A stretch of 64,000 nt of DNA. Origin: Chelativorans sp. GTDB taxonomy: Bacteria; Pseudomonadota; Alphaproteobacteria; Rhizobiales; Rhizobiaceae. Below are positions 36,898 to 47,479 of the stretch, piece by piece (position 1 is the stretch's first letter; every line of letters begins with the position of its first letter). Made by a program: the position numbers and the translations under genes. Below the pieces are notes generated by a model. The model searched no databases and was not told the DNA's origin. It worked only from the letters and a program-made list of their open reading frames with translations. The stretch spans positions 1 to 64,000 of the forward strand of contig NZ_JAPSLH010000005.1 in NCBI RefSeq assembly GCF_031180965.1. Reading direction: 5' to 3'.

Positions 36898-36965
36898 CGG
36901 ATTTCGGCGATGTCGCGAGGAGCGGCGTCTGTTCCGACGGTATTGCAACAAAGGGAGGATAGTTG

Positions 36966-38243
36966 ATGTCCAGGAAGACCATGATACTGGCCGCGCTTGC
37001 CGCCGGCATTTCCATAAGCAGCGTCGCTTATGCGCAGGAGCCGGTGGAACTCCGTTTCATGTGGTATTCCGACGGCAATGAAGGCGAGGTGATGGCCGAT
37101 CTGCTGGACCGGTTCCAGCAGGAAAATCCTGACATCAAGGTTGTGCTCGACAATGTCGCCTATGCCGTCGTCCGCGACCAGCTTCCGACGCAGCTCGAGG
37201 CCGGCCAGGGACCGGATCTGGCACGCGTGACGACGCTCAAGGATCACGCCGCCCATTGGCTCGATCTGCGCGATCTCGTCCAGGACGCCTCCTATTGGGA
37301 GCAGAATTTCGGCCCGTATCTGGATTGGATGCGGCCTGAAGGCAGCGACATTATCCCTGGCTACATGACCCAGCTCACGGTCACCGGCCCGTTCGTCAAC
37401 CGCACCCTGTTCGAGCAGGCGGGCGTGGAACTCCCGGGTGAAGGCGCCACTTGGGACGACTGGGCTGCTGCCGTGAAAAAAGTGGCCGAGAGCCAGCAGG
37501 TCCCGATCCCGCTCGCCATGGACCGTTCCGGCCACCGTTTTGCCGGCCCTGCGGTCTCCATGGGCGCGAAATTCATCGGCGAGAATGGTGCTCCCGCCGT
37601 CATCGACGACGGTTTCAAGGCGATGGCCGAGCGCGTCGCACGCTGGCACGAGGACGGCACCATGTCGCCCGAAATTTGGGGCGGGGTCTCCGGCGCCACC
37701 TATCGCGGCGCCAACGAGGAATTCGCCAATGCCGAAGTGGTGATGTATTTCTCGGGCTCCTGGCAGATCAGCCAGTTCGCCGAGACGATCGGCGACGCCT
37801 TCGATTGGGCAGCCGTGCCCAACCCATGCGGCCCGGAGGCCTGCACGGGCCTGCCCGGGGGCGCAGGGGTGGTTGGCATCAAATACACGCAGCATCCGGA
37901 ACAGGTCGCGCGCCTCATGGACTGGCTCGCGAGCGAGCCGGTGCTCAAGGAATTCTACGAGCGCACGCTGTTCCTTCCCGGCCATGTGGGCCTGACGAAA
38001 GCCGGCCTTGACTATCAGTCCGACAATCCAAGCGTGAAGGAGTCGCTCGACACCTTCGTGAAGGAGGTCGGAAACTTGGCGCCGCTCGCCAACCGTCTAC
38101 CCGCGTGGCAGTGGGCGAATGTCAGCTATGCCGCCATCATCACCCGGCTCGGTCAGGTGGTCGCGGGCGAGATGTCCCTGGAGGATGCCTATCAGCGCAT
38201 CCAGGAGGATATCGACCAGCAGGTCGCCGAGGCGAAGCGCTAA
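36966..38243 (+). CDS. extracellular solute-binding protein (family 1), sugar ABC importer
   Basis: A 425-residue family 1 binding protein. A signal peptide ends at SVAYAQ, then VELRFMWYSDGNEGEVMADLLDRFQQENPDIKV, the typical opening of oligosaccharide-binding proteins. Family features continue with PDLARV, GAVFPVNRT-like sequence (as GPFVNRTLFEQAGVELP) and SGSWQISQF. The ATG has GGGAGG seven bases upstream. It is the receptor for the two permeases and ATPase downstream, but a palindromic repeat element separates it from the first permease. The cargo is probably an oligosaccharide or glycoside that feeds the unknown 841-residue protein. Confidence 0.9.
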   Translation: MSRKTMILAALAAGISISSVAYAQEPVELRFMWYSDGNEGEVMADLLDRFQQENPDIKVVLDNVAYAVVRDQLPTQLEAGQGPDLARVTTLKDHAAHWLDLRDLVQDASYWEQNFGPYLDWMRPEGSDIIPGYMTQLTVTGPFVNRTLFEQAGVELPGEGATWDDWAAAVKKVAESQQVPIPLAMDRSGHRFAGPAVSMGAKFIGENGAPAVIDDGFKAMAERVARWHEDGTMSPEIWGGVSGATYRGANEEFANAEVVMYFSGSWQISQFAETIGDAFDWAAVPNPCGPEACTGLPGGAGVVGIKYTQHPEQVARLMDWLASEPVLKEFYERTLFLPGHVGLTKAGLDYQSDNPSVKESLDTFVKEVGNLAPLANRLPAWQWANVSYAAIITRLGQVVAGEMSLEDAYQRIQEDIDQQVAEAKR

Positions 38244-38546
38244 GTACCTGCAGGCGAGTAAGATCTTGCGATTTCGGCAGCTGTCCCGCCCTGCGTTGCC
38301 CGCCTCTGCCCTGCCGGGCATCTCCCCCGCAAAGGGGGAGATCGGCCGACGCAAACGGTTTCGCTTCTCGGCAGCCTCGCAAGAGCGGCGGCATGCCCGC
38401 CGCCGGCGTAATCTCCCCCTTTGCGGGGGAGATCGGCGGCAGCCCAGAGGGGGGCGCGAAGGGGTGCTCCCTTTCCTGTGTAGGCGATCGCCGCTAGCGG
38501 TTCTTCGCTGCGGCTGGCGACTCCGTCGACCGGGCGAAGGACAGCC
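38244..38546 (+). repeat. intergenic region with two palindromic repeat units (Mesorhizobium-like CTCCCCC/GGGGGAG element)
   Basis: The 303-base gap holds two copies of the hairpin ATCTCCCCC-N5-GGGGGAGAT, at 38320-38342 and 38411-38433. The loops are GCAAA and TTTGC, so one copy is the reverse complement of the other, and both are followed by CGGC. This is the general form of palindromic repeats scattered through Mesorhizobium-type genomes. It sits inside an ABC transporter operon, where it may act on mRNA stability or reduce permease expression relative to the receptor. No gene is evident in the gap. Confidence 0.72.
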
Positions 38547-39574
38547 ATGACGGTCGAAAGCAGCTCCGAGGCTGCCGTCTCGTCCCGCATCGCCGGCATT
38601 CTCCTCGCGCCCCTGCGCTGGGCGATGGGCCTCATCGACCTGCCGATGAGCTGGGTTCAGCGCCGCCTCGGCACAGGCGGTGTGGTCGCCGCCATGCTGG
38701 CGCCGAACATGCTGATCTTCGGCGTCTTCGTTCTCTTCCCGATGTTCCTGAACGTGCTCTACTCCTTCACAGGAGGGGGAGCCCTGTTCCTCGAGAGCCG
38801 CGTCTTCGTCGGCACGGAGCAGTACGAAACGCTCCTCGATTGCCGCACCTACCTCGATCCGGCAAGCTGCCGCGAGGACCGTTTCTGGCGCGCTGCCGGA
38901 AACACCGCCTTTTTCGTGATCGTCCAGGTGGTGCTGCTTGTACTGGTTTCGCTCATCACCGCATTGGTGCTCAACCGCGAGATGCGCGCGCGCGGCTTCT
39001 GGCGCGCCGTATTCTTCTTCCCGGTCCTGCTTTCGCCGGTCGTGGTGGCGCTGATCTGGAAATGGATCCTCCAGCGCAACGGCCTGCTCAATGCCGCGCT
39101 GGCGCAAGTCGGCGTCGAGCCCGTGCTATGGCTCGTCGACCGCAACTGGGCGATGTTCTGGGCCATCTTCCTTTCCATCTGGGCGCATCTCGGCTTCTAT
39201 ACGCTGATCCTGCTCGCCGGCCTGCAGGCCATTCCCGCCGATCTCTACGAGGCGGCGGAGATGGACGGCACGCCCCGCTCGCGGGTGCTCGCGCGCATCA
39301 CCCTGCCTCTGCTCTGGCCAAGCCTCGTCGTCGTCATCCTGCTTGCGCTCATCCGCGCCGTGCAGGTCTTCGATGAGGTTTTTGTCCTGACCGGCGGCGG
39401 TCCCGGCAGCGCGACGCTCTTCCTCGTCCAGTATATTTACGAGACCGGCCTTGCCCAGCAGGTGCGCAATCTCGGTCTCGCCTCCGCCGCTTCCATCCTG
39501 ATGGCGCTGGTTCTCGTCGTGCTGACGCTGATCCAGCTTTCCGCCACCGCCTGGCGGGAGAGGAGGGAGAAGCG

Positions 39575-39578
<4 letters not shown>
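38547..39578 (+). CDS. sugar ABC transporter permease (MalF/UgpA type)
   Basis: A 343-residue permease with six main hydrophobic segments after a 50-residue N-terminal extension. The ATPase-coupling EAA loop reads YEAAEMDGTPRSRVLARITLPLLWP near residue 235. It pairs with the second permease, which starts within its stop codon (GTGA overlap). Confidence 0.9.
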
Positions 39579-40624
<1,046 letters not shown>

Positions 40625-40632
40625 GGCGTCGC

Positions 40633-41712
40633 ATGAGCCATCTCGAACTGAAGAATGTGAGCAAGTCCTTCGGCAGGGTGGACGTGCTGCACGACATCGA
40701 TCTGGAGGTGATGGACCGGGAGTTCGTGGTCTTCGTCGGGCCGTCCGGCTGCGGAAAGTCGACCCTGCTGCGCATCATTGCCGGCCTGGAAAAGGTCACC
40801 TCAGGCGAGGTGGTGCTCGATGGGAAGGTGGTGAACAATGTTGCCGCCGCCGACCGGGGGCTTGCCATGGTCTTCCAATCCTACGCGCTCTACCCGCATA
40901 TGAGCGTGCGCCAGAACCTGTCCTTCGGGCTGGAGAACACCAGTACGCCGAGGGCGGAGATCGATGCCCGCGTCGGCGAGATCGCGCGGATGCTGCGCAT
41001 CGAGGAGCTCCTGCACCGCACGCCGCGCCAGCTTTCCGGAGGCCAGAGGCAGCGTGTCGCCATCGGCCGTGCGATGGTGCGCCGTCCAGGCATTTTTCTC
41101 CTCGACGAGCCGCTCTCCAATCTCGACGCCGAGCTCCGCGTTACTATGCGCGCCGAGCTCGCCGCGCTCCACAAGCGGCTCGAAGCGACGATGATCTACG
41201 TCACCCACGATCAGACCGAGGCGATGACACTTGCGGACCGGATCGTGGTCCTGCGTGACGGTCGTGTCGAGCAGATCGGCACTCCACTCGACCTCTACAA
41301 CCGTCCCGCCAACCGTTTTGTGGCGGGCTTCATCGGCGCGCCGCACATGAATTTTCTCGAGGGGCGTTTCGTCGTTGGTGAAGGAAATTCGGCGGAGGTC
41401 GAGCTCGATGGCGGCCACAGGCTCACACTTCCTATTTCTGTGAGACCGGCAGGCGAGCCGGTAATGGTAGGCATAAGGCCTCACCATATCGGCCTGGATG
41501 CAGTGGGGGCGGGCATCCCGGCCGCCGTCACGCTGGTGGAGGCGCTGGGCCCGGAAACGATCGTACATGCGGAGGCTGCCGGGCACCGCATCATTGCAGC
41601 CTTGGCCGGTCAGAGGAGAATCGCGGTGGGCGAGACCATCTCCTTGTTCTTCGACCCGCAGCATCTGCATGCGTTCGACAGCGAAGGCAGACGGCTCCCG
41701 GAAGGCGCCTAG
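40633..41712 (+). CDS. sugar ABC transporter ATPase (UgpC/MsmX type)
   Basis: A 359-residue ATPase. Walker A is GPSGCGKST, the Q-loop [12 protein letters not shown], the signature [14 protein letters not shown], Walker [13 protein letters not shown] and the H-loop THDQ. After about residue 235 the TOBE/regulatory domain follows. The ATG eight bases past the permease stop begins [14 protein letters not shown], the usual N-terminus; the track of open frame further upstream overlaps the permease. It powers the family 1 importer of this locus. Confidence 0.93.
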   Translation: MSHLELKNVSKSFGRVDVLHDIDLEVMDREFVVFVGPSGCGKSTLLRIIAGLEKVTSGEVVLDGKVVNNVAAADRGLAMVFQSYALYPHMSVRQNLSFGLENTSTPRAEIDARVGEIARMLRIEELLHRTPRQLSGGQRQRVAIGRAMVRRPGIFLLDEPLSNLDAELRVTMRAELAALHKRLEATMIYVTHDQTEAMTLADRIVVLRDGRVEQIGTPLDLYNRPANRFVAGFIGAPHMNFLEGRFVVGEGNSAEVELDGGHRLTLPISVRPAGEPVMVGIRPHHIGLDAVGAGIPAAVTLVEALGPETIVHAEAAGHRIIAALAGQRRIAVGETISLFFDPQHLHAFDSEGRRLPEGA

Positions 41713-41821
41713 GGCTCTCCAGGTAAAACAACTTGACAATGCCGTGGACTTCCCCGCGCCGCAGTCTTAAATCAGGACCGGTGTTCGAGCCGCCTTGTGA
41801 CGGCTCTGCTTGAGGAAAACC

Positions 41822-43354
41822 ATGAACGACCTGTCCGGGCGTCCGCCCTTTCTTCGCCTGTCCGATGAGGACAATGTCGCCGTCGCCGTGCGTACGCTCG
41901 ACCCCGGCACTCCGCTCGCCGGCTCGGTGATCACCGCAAAGCGCATCCCCTTCGGGCACAAGGTGGCGCTTCAGCCGGTCGCTCCCGGCGAGGCGATCCG
42001 AAAATTTGGCCAGATCATCGGCTTTGCGAAGGTGCCGATCGCGCCGGGCGAATGGGTCCACGAGCACAATCTGGAAATGCGCGATTTCGAGCGCGACTAC
42101 CGCTTTTGCGAGGATGCCCGCCCCGTGAACGTGCTTCCGCCCGAGGAGCAGGCGACCTTTGAGGGCTATCGCCGCTCCAATGGCCGGGTCGGTACGCGCA
42201 ACTATATCGGCATCCTGACCAGCGTGAACTGCTCGGCCTCCGTTGCCCGCTTCATCGCCGAGGCGGCAAACCGGTCCGGCCTGCTCGACGACTACCCGGA
42301 TGTCGACGGCGTGGTGGCCTTCACCCACGGCACCGGCTGCGGCATGGCGGGAAAGGGCGAGGGTTTTGACATCCTGAAGCGCACGCAATGGGGCTATGCG
42401 GCAAACCCCAATCTCGGCGGCGTGCTGATGGTGGGCCTCGGCTGCGAGGTCTTCCAGATCGCTCGGCTGAAGGAACTCTACGGGATCGAGGAGGGCGATG
42501 CTTTTCGCTCCTTCACCATTCAGGATTCCGGCGGCACCCGGCGCGCCATCGAGGCGGGCATCGAGGTGGTCAAGGATATGCTCCCGGCTGTAGCCTCCGC
42601 TAAGCGTGAGACGGTACCCGCATCGGAGATTAAGCTCGCCCTGCAATGCGGCGGCTCCGATGGCTATTCCGGCATCACGGCCAATCCGGCGCTTGGTGTC
42701 GCCGCCGACATACTGGTGCAGAACGGCGGCACGGCGGTGCTTTCCGAGACGCCGGAGATCTACGGCGCCGAACATCTTCTGACACGCCGGGCCATCGATC
42801 GCGCGGTCGGCGAGAAGCTGGTCGAGCGCATCCGCTGGTGGGAGGAATATACCGAGCGCAACAGGGGCGAGATGAACAACAACCCCTCGCCGGGCAACAA
42901 GGCGGGCGGCCTCACCACCATCCTGGAAAAATCCCTCGGCGCTGCTGCAAAGGGCGGCTCAACGCCGCTAACCGCCGTCTATGAATATGCCGAGCCGATC
43001 ACGGAGAAGGGCTTCGTCTTCATGGACACGCCGGGCTATGATCCGGTCTCTGCCACCGGCCAGGTCGCGGGCGGCTGCAACGTGCTCTGCTTCACCACGG
43101 GCCGAGGCTCGGCCTATGGCTGCAAGCCTACCCCCTCCATAAAGCTCGCCACGAACACGCAAATCTACGAGCGTATGATCGAGGACATGGACATCAACTG
43201 CGGCGATATCCTGGAAGGCGTATCGCTGCAGGAGAAGGGCCGCGAGATCTTCGACGAGGTGCTGGCCGTCGCTTCCGGCAAGCGCAGCAAGTCCGAACTG
43301 CTGGGTTATGGCGACAACGAGTTCGTGCCCTGGCAGATCGGCGCCGTGATGTGA
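41822..43354 (+). CDS. uxaA: altronate/galactarate-type dehydratase (UxaA family)
   Basis: A 510-residue UxaA-family dehydratase. The N-terminal SAF domain (FLRLSDEDNVAVAVRTL to about residue 95) is followed by the catalytic part with RSNGRVGTRNYIGI, THGTGCGM and LQCGGSDGYSGITANPALG. The C-terminal half has GCNVLCFTTGRGSAYGCKPTPSIKLATN. It dehydrates altronate or a related sugar acid to a 2-keto-3-deoxy acid. In this locus it would act after the mannitol dehydrogenase-family enzyme if that reduces tagaturonate, although UxaA relatives with other sugar-acid substrates are known. A 109-base gap separates it from the ATPase gene; transcription still appears continuous. Confidence 0.85.
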   Translation: MNDLSGRPPFLRLSDEDNVAVAVRTLDPGTPLAGSVITAKRIPFGHKVALQPVAPGEAIRKFGQIIGFAKVPIAPGEWVHEHNLEMRDFERDYRFCEDARPVNVLPPEEQATFEGYRRSNGRVGTRNYIGILTSVNCSASVARFIAEAANRSGLLDDYPDVDGVVAFTHGTGCGMAGKGEGFDILKRTQWGYAANPNLGGVLMVGLGCEVFQIARLKELYGIEEGDAFRSFTIQDSGGTRRAIEAGIEVVKDMLPAVASAKRETVPASEIKLALQCGGSDGYSGITANPALGVAADILVQNGGTAVLSETPEIYGAEHLLTRRAIDRAVGEKLVERIRWWEEYTERNRGEMNNNPSPGNKAGGLTTILEKSLGAAAKGGSTPLTAVYEYAEPITEKGFVFMDTPGYDPVSATGQVAGGCNVLCFTTGRGSAYGCKPTPSIKLATNTQIYERMIEDMDINCGDILEGVSLQEKGREIFDEVLAVASGKRSKSELLGYGDNEFVPWQIGAVM

Positions 43355-43359
43355 CTTCT

Positions 43360-43398
43360 CCGTCACCTGGAAGCCGCGCTGCGGCTTCCAGGTGACGG
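43360..43398. terminator. long perfect hairpin between convergent genes
   Basis: An 18-base perfect stem (CCGTCACCTGGAAGCCGC and its complement) with a GCT loop fills the 50-base gap between uxaA and mtnA. Neither side has a clear T run, so it may be a bidirectional terminator, an mRNA 3'-end stabiliser or a repeat unit. Confidence 0.5.
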
Positions 43399-43404
43399 AA
43401 CAAA

Positions 43405-44511
43405 TTACGCCGCCGCCTTCGCTCTCTCTGGAAAGAGCTCAAGCAGACCCTCTGCCGAAGCCTCCGCAATCCCCCGCTCCGTGATGAGCCCGGTCACGAG
43501 TCTTGCCGGCGTCACGTCGAAGGCTGGGTTGGCGGCGGGTGTCGCATCGGGCGAAATCCGCACCTGCGTGATCTGCCCGTCCTTCGTCCGGCCCCAGACG
43601 AGCGAGACTTCGTCGGCCGAGCGTTCCTCGATGGGGATTTCCTTCACGCCGTCGCGCACCGTCCAATCGATCGTCGGCGAGGGCAGGGCGACGTAGAAGG
43701 GCACGCCGTTGTCCTTTGCGGCGAGCGCCTTCAGATAGGTGCCGATCTTGTTGCAGACGTCACCATTGGCGGTGGTGCGGTCGGTGCCGACGATCACCAT
43801 GTCCACCATGCCGTGCTGCATGAGATGTCCGCCGGCATTGTCGACGATCAGCGTGTGCGGCACGCCGTGTCCCGCCATCTCCCAGGAGGTGAGATGGGCG
43901 CCCTGGTTGCGCGGCCGCGTTTCGTCCACATAGACATGGACGGGGATCTTTTCCTCTGTGGCCAGATAGATGGGCGAGGTGGCGGTGCCGTAATCCACCG
44001 TCGCAAGCCACCCGGCATTGCAGTGGGTGAGGATGTTGACCGGCTCGCCTGGTTTCTTGCGGCGCGCGATCTCCTTGATGATCTCCAGCCCATGCCCGCC
44101 GATCGCGCGATTCAGCTCCACGTCCTCGTCGGCGATCTCCGCCGCGCGGGCATAAGCCGCAGCCGCACGCTCGCCTTCGGGCAGGGGGCGAAGCGTCTCA
44201 CGCATAGCATCCAGTGCCCAGCGCAGATTGATCGCGGTGGGGCGCGTGGCGTGCAGGTCTTTCCACACCGCATCGAGCGCGGCGTCGGATGGATCTTCCC
44301 GCATGCGGATGGCCACGCCATAGGCCGCCGTCACGCCTATCAACGGCGCGCCGCGCACCCACATGTCGCGTATGGCGGTGGCGATGCCTTCCACCGTGCG
44401 GATATTCTCCACGCGGAAGTCATGCGGCAGCCAGCGCTGGTCGATGACGTCCACCGACCAGCCGTCCTCGTTGACCCAGATGGTGCGGTAGTGCTTGCCT
44501 GCGACCTTCAT
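43405..44511 (-). CDS. mtnA: S-methyl-5-thioribose-1-phosphate isomerase
   Basis: A 368-residue MtnA, which converts 5-methylthioribose-1-phosphate to 5-methylthioribulose-1-phosphate. The catalytic Cys164 lies in [11 protein letters not shown] and the catalytic Asp244 in [19 protein letters not shown], matching Cys160 and Asp240 of the Bacillus enzyme. The N-terminal [16 protein letters not shown] is also family-typical, and the length is normal. It follows the mtnK gene by 21 bases on the same strand. None of the later oxidative salvage genes (mtnB, mtnC/mtnW/X, mtnD) is nearby; a RhaD-type aldolase is instead found in the same locus. Confidence 0.94.
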   Translation of the reverse strand: MKVAGKHYRTIWVNEDGWSVDVIDQRWLPHDFRVENIRTVEGIATAIRDMWVRGAPLIGVTAAYGVAIRMREDPSDAALDAVWKDLHATRPTAINLRWALDAMRETLRPLPEGERAAAAYARAAEIADEDVELNRAIGGHGLEIIKEIARRKKPGEPVNILTHCNAGWLATVDYGTATSPIYLATEEKIPVHVYVDETRPRNQGAHLTSWEMAGHGVPHTLIVDNAGGHLMQHGMVDMVIVGTDRTTANGDVCNKIGTYLKALAAKDNGVPFYVALPSPTIDWTVRDGVKEIPIEERSADEVSLVWGRTKDGQITQVRISPDATPAANPAFDVTPARLVTGLITERGIAEASAEGLLELFPERAKAAA

Positions 44512-44532
44512 TCTTCTTCTCCTTGCGGGGGC

Positions 44533-45792
44533 TCAAAGGCCCTTGTCGAGCGACTGCGCCAGGTGGTTGATCTCCGCGAGCGAGTGGATATGCCGGCGGT
44601 TCACGGCGATATGCCGCCCGAATTTCAGCGCGGCTCCCTCGCAGGATGCCCTCGAGCCTGTGTCCTCGATGGTTTCGAAATCGGCATTGTGGGCAAGGCC
44701 CAGGATGCGCCGGTGGATCTCCACCCCGGCAAAGCCCAGCATGTCCGTCCAGACCTCATGGATGAGATGGGAAAGCGCCTGCTCGGCGCCGAGTGTGTCG
44801 CCCTGGTCCTCATAAAGGCTGCGGTGATACAGCATGCCCGTGCGCTCCGTGCGCCAGAGGCGGGCGAATTCCGCCCGGAATACCGCCCAGGTCTCCTCGA
44901 TCACCTGCAACAGATAGGCGCGCATCGCCTCGCGGGAACCCTGCTCCTCGTGTCCACGCTGGGAGAAGAAGGCCATCCAATAGTTGGCGAGCAGCATGCC
45001 CACATCGAAGGCGATCGGCCCGTAAAAGGCGAACTCGGGGTCGATGACGCGTGTATCGCCGTCGGTCACCATCACCGAACCCGTGTGCAGGTCGCCATGC
45101 ACCAGCGTCTCGGCTTTGGCGGCGAAGAGGTGCTTCAGCTTCTGCGCCTCCACCTTGAGGTTGCGGTCCGCGCGCAGCTCCGCCACCAGCGGATCGAGCT
45201 CCGGCGTATGCCGGTTCATGGGCGCGGCGAAATAGGGGTCGGTGAAGACCAGGTTTTCCGTGATGTCGCAGAGCTCGGTATTGTCCGCGAAGAGCGCCAG
45301 GTCCGCCTTCCGCTCGCGTGTGGGCATGTGAAGGTCGGAGCCGCGGAAGAGCGTGCGCGCCATGAACAGGCCGAGGTCTTCGGCGATCCTCGGCAGTTGC
45401 CGGCCTTGGATCAGCGCCCGCCGCAGGATGATGTGCGGCGAGAGATACTCCATCGCGATCAGCGCCTGGCTTTCGTCGAAATGATAGATGGCGGGCACCG
45501 AGCCCGGCGCGCGCTTCTCCTGCCTCGTCAGCGCATGATATTCGAAGAAGGAGCGCTTGAGCGGCAGCGGCCAGCTGTCGCCGACGAGCCGCACATAGGG
45601 AAGCGCCTGCTTCACGACGACCGCTGCTTTCTCCCCCTCCACGATGAAGACCAGGTTGAGGTTTCCATCGCCCACCTCGCGCACTTTCCAGGCGGATGGC
45701 TGCCCGCCCACGCGTTCCGCAACCGCGGCAACGGGCCCAAGCCTCTGCGGCAAGGTCTCGACGGTCAGGGCTTGGAACGTGCTCCCGTGCAT
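44533..45792 (-). CDS. mtnK: S-methyl-5-thioribose kinase
   Basis: A 419-residue sugar kinase of the protein-kinase-like fold, phosphorylating 5-methylthioribose at C1. The nucleotide region has GDGNLNLVFIV with VVVKQALPYVR. The catalytic loop is HGDLHTGSVMVT (residues 232-243) and the metal motif is IDPEFAFYGP (Asp251, Glu253). I start at the second ATG, which has GGAGG at good spacing; an ATG four codons earlier sits directly on a GAGGAGG sequence and is less likely. It is transcribed with mtnA, divergent from an ABC importer, and an operator-like site shared with the SorC regulator gene lies in the gap. Confidence 0.92.
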   Translation of the reverse strand: MHGSTFQALTVETLPQRLGPVAAVAERVGGQPSAWKVREVGDGNLNLVFIVEGEKAAVVVKQALPYVRLVGDSWPLPLKRSFFEYHALTRQEKRAPGSVPAIYHFDESQALIAMEYLSPHIILRRALIQGRQLPRIAEDLGLFMARTLFRGSDLHMPTRERKADLALFADNTELCDITENLVFTDPYFAAPMNRHTPELDPLVAELRADRNLKVEAQKLKHLFAAKAETLVHGDLHTGSVMVTDGDTRVIDPEFAFYGPIAFDVGMLLANYWMAFFSQRGHEEQGSREAMRAYLLQVIEETWAVFRAEFARLWRTERTGMLYHRSLYEDQGDTLGAEQALSHLIHEVWTDMLGFAGVEIHRRILGLAHNADFETIEDTGSRASCEGAALKFGRHIAVNRRHIHSLAEINHLAQSLDKGL

Positions 45793-45840
45793 TGCTTCCT
45801 CCATCCTCCTCGACCTTCCCGCGCTAGGCTATCAAGCGGC

Positions 45841-45866
45841 TTGTCATTTTTCAATGGTGTTGACAA
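45841..45866. promoter_or_regulatory. operator/promoter region between mtnK and the ABC importer
   Basis: TTGTCA (45841-45846) and TGACAA (45861-45866) form an inverted repeat with centres 20 bases apart. The 17-mer at 45841-45857 matches the SorC-gene operator at 13 of 17 positions. TTGACA (45860-45865) could also be a -35 for the ABC operon, which puts the dyad over the promoter. Confidence 0.6.
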
Positions 45867-45904
45867 ATGCTCGGCTCCTGCTAGCGTCATGAGGGGAGGA
45901 ATTC

Positions 45905-47479
45905 ATGGCAGAGGGCGCCATCTTCCGCATTGCGGGGTTGCGAAAGTCGTTTGGGCCGAACGAGGTCCTGCGCGGCATCTCGCTTGAATTGAGGGCCGGC
46001 GAGGTCACCGTCCTCATGGGCGCCAACGGCGCCGGCAAGTCCACCCTGGTGAAGATCATGAGCGGCATCCACGCGGCCGATCGCGGCGTGATGATGCTGG
46101 GCGAGAATCCTTTCCTGCCCGCCTCTCCCGCCGAGGCAATGCGCGCCGGCGTGGTAACCGTGCACCAGAACATCGATGACGGTGTGGTGGGCGCGCTCGA
46201 CGTCGCCACCAATCTGGTGCTCGACCAGCTGAACGGCGCCGGCCGCGGGGTTTTCTTCAATCCGCGCCGGGTTCGGCGGGAGGCTCAAGAGGTGGCGAGC
46301 CGAATGGGCCTGCGCCTCGATCTTGCCGCCGACGTGACCGAACTGCCGCTTGCCGACCGGCAGATGGTGGCGATCGCCCGCGCCATGGCGCATGAGCCGA
46401 AGGTCATGATCCTCGACGAGCCCACCTCCTCGCTGTCGGCCAACGAGGCGACGCGCCTCTTCGAGCTGATTGACCGCCTGCGCGCACGCGGCGTCGCCAT
46501 CCTCTACATTTCCCACCGCATGTCCGACATCCGCCGGATCGCCGACCGCATCGTCAGCCTCCGCGACGGGCAGATCGCCGGCTTGTTCGAGCAGAAGCCG
46601 CTCGATTATGAGGGCGCGGTGGACGCGATGCTGGGCCGCAGCCTGGGGAAAAGCGGCGTTGCCGCTCGGGCCGCCACTCGGCCCGTTTTCTTCGCCGAGG
46701 ACCTGCAGATCGCGCCGGGCAGCCGGCCCTTCGCGCTCTCGCTCGGCGCGGGCGAGGTGGTGGCCGTCACTGGCCTTGTCGGCGTGGGCAAGACGCAGCT
46801 TGCCGAGACGCTTTACGGCATCCATGCCCCCCTTGCCGGAACCATGCGGCTCGACGGCAGCCCCTATGCGCCGGGGAGCCCCGCGGAGGCGATCGCGCGC
46901 GGCGTTTTCCTTGTCGCGAAGGATCGTGCGCGCACCGGCATCGTGCCGGACTTCAACCTCTACGAAAACATGAGCCTGCCTTTCCTGCCGCGCTTTTCGC
47001 ATCTTGGCGTTGCGCGCCGGCGGGCGGAGCGGGCGACAGCACGCGAGCAGATCAGGAATTTGCGCATCGTCTGCCGCTCCGAGCGGGACGACCTTTCCAC
47101 TCTGTCGGGCGGCAACCAACAGAAGGTCGCTGTCGCGCGCTGGCTGTCGCAGCCCTCGCGCATGCTCATTCTGGACGAGCCGTTCCAGGGCGTCGACATC
47201 GCCGCGCGGCACGACATCGCGGCCAAGTTGCGGGAAAGCGCTGCCGACCGCGCCACCCTCCTCTTCCTCACGGAACTGGACGAAGCGCTGGAGACCGCCG
47301 ACCGCATTCTCGTGATGTCCGAGCATACGATCGTCGGCGAGCACCGCACTGCCGAGATTGACATGGAGCGGCTTCTTGCTGACGTGGCGGGCGGCGTTGG
47401 CCCCGGCCTTGCGGTTGCGGGTGGGAAAGGCCGCCACGTAGATCACATGGAAGCAGAGAGTGTGAATGATGGACGGTGA
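45905..47479 (+). CDS. sugar ABC transporter ATPase, two domains (monosaccharide class; probable methylthioribose/deoxypentose importer)
   Basis: A 524-residue fused ATPase. The first domain has Walker A GANGAGKST and Walker B VMILDEPTSSLS; its signature is degenerate around ELPLADRQMVAIARA. The second domain has Walker A-like GLVGVGKTQ, the signature [14 protein letters not shown] and Walker B LILDEPFQGVD. Unlike the furanose ATPase in this window, the second Walker A keeps the Lys (GVGKTQ), so both sites may bind ATP well. It is the first gene of the importer operon divergent from mtnKA and overlaps the permease gene by 14 bases. Confidence 0.9.
   Translation: MAEGAIFRIAGLRKSFGPNEVLRGISLELRAGEVTVLMGANGAGKSTLVKIMSGIHAADRGVMMLGENPFLPASPAEAMRAGVVTVHQNIDDGVVGALDVATNLVLDQLNGAGRGVFFNPRRVRREAQEVASRMGLRLDLAADVTELPLADRQMVAIARAMAHEPKVMILDEPTSSLSANEATRLFELIDRLRARGVAILYISHRMSDIRRIADRIVSLRDGQIAGLFEQKPLDYEGAVDAMLGRSLGKSGVAARAATRPVFFAEDLQIAPGSRPFALSLGAGEVVAVTGLVGVGKTQLAETLYGIHAPLAGTMRLDGSPYAPGSPAEAIARGVFLVAKDRARTGIVPDFNLYENMSLPFLPRFSHLGVARRRAERATAREQIRNLRIVCRSERDDLSTLSGGNQQKVAVARWLSQPSRMLILDEPFQGVDIAARHDIAAKLRESAADRATLLFLTELDEALETADRILVMSEHTIVGEHRTAEIDMERLLADVAGGVGPGLAVAGGKGRHVDHMEAESVNDGR

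Noticed and set aside
34981-36951. Minus-strand open frame of 656 codons opposite the unknown 841-residue protein
   Set aside because: I considered whether this might be the real gene. The plus-strand frame has a strong ribosome site, ordered Trp/Tyr/His motifs and fits the operon; the minus frame has none of these.
45793-45904. SAM- or methionine-related riboswitch upstream of mtnK
   Set aside because: The leader of mtnK is under about 50 bases and shows only the short dyads described, too little for a known SAM riboswitch fold.
43813-45987. Plus-strand open frame of 724 codons
   Set aside because: It is antisense to mtnA and mtnK, which have clear catalytic motifs. High GC content leaves long antisense frames open, and the translation is His/Arg/Gly-rich with no family features.
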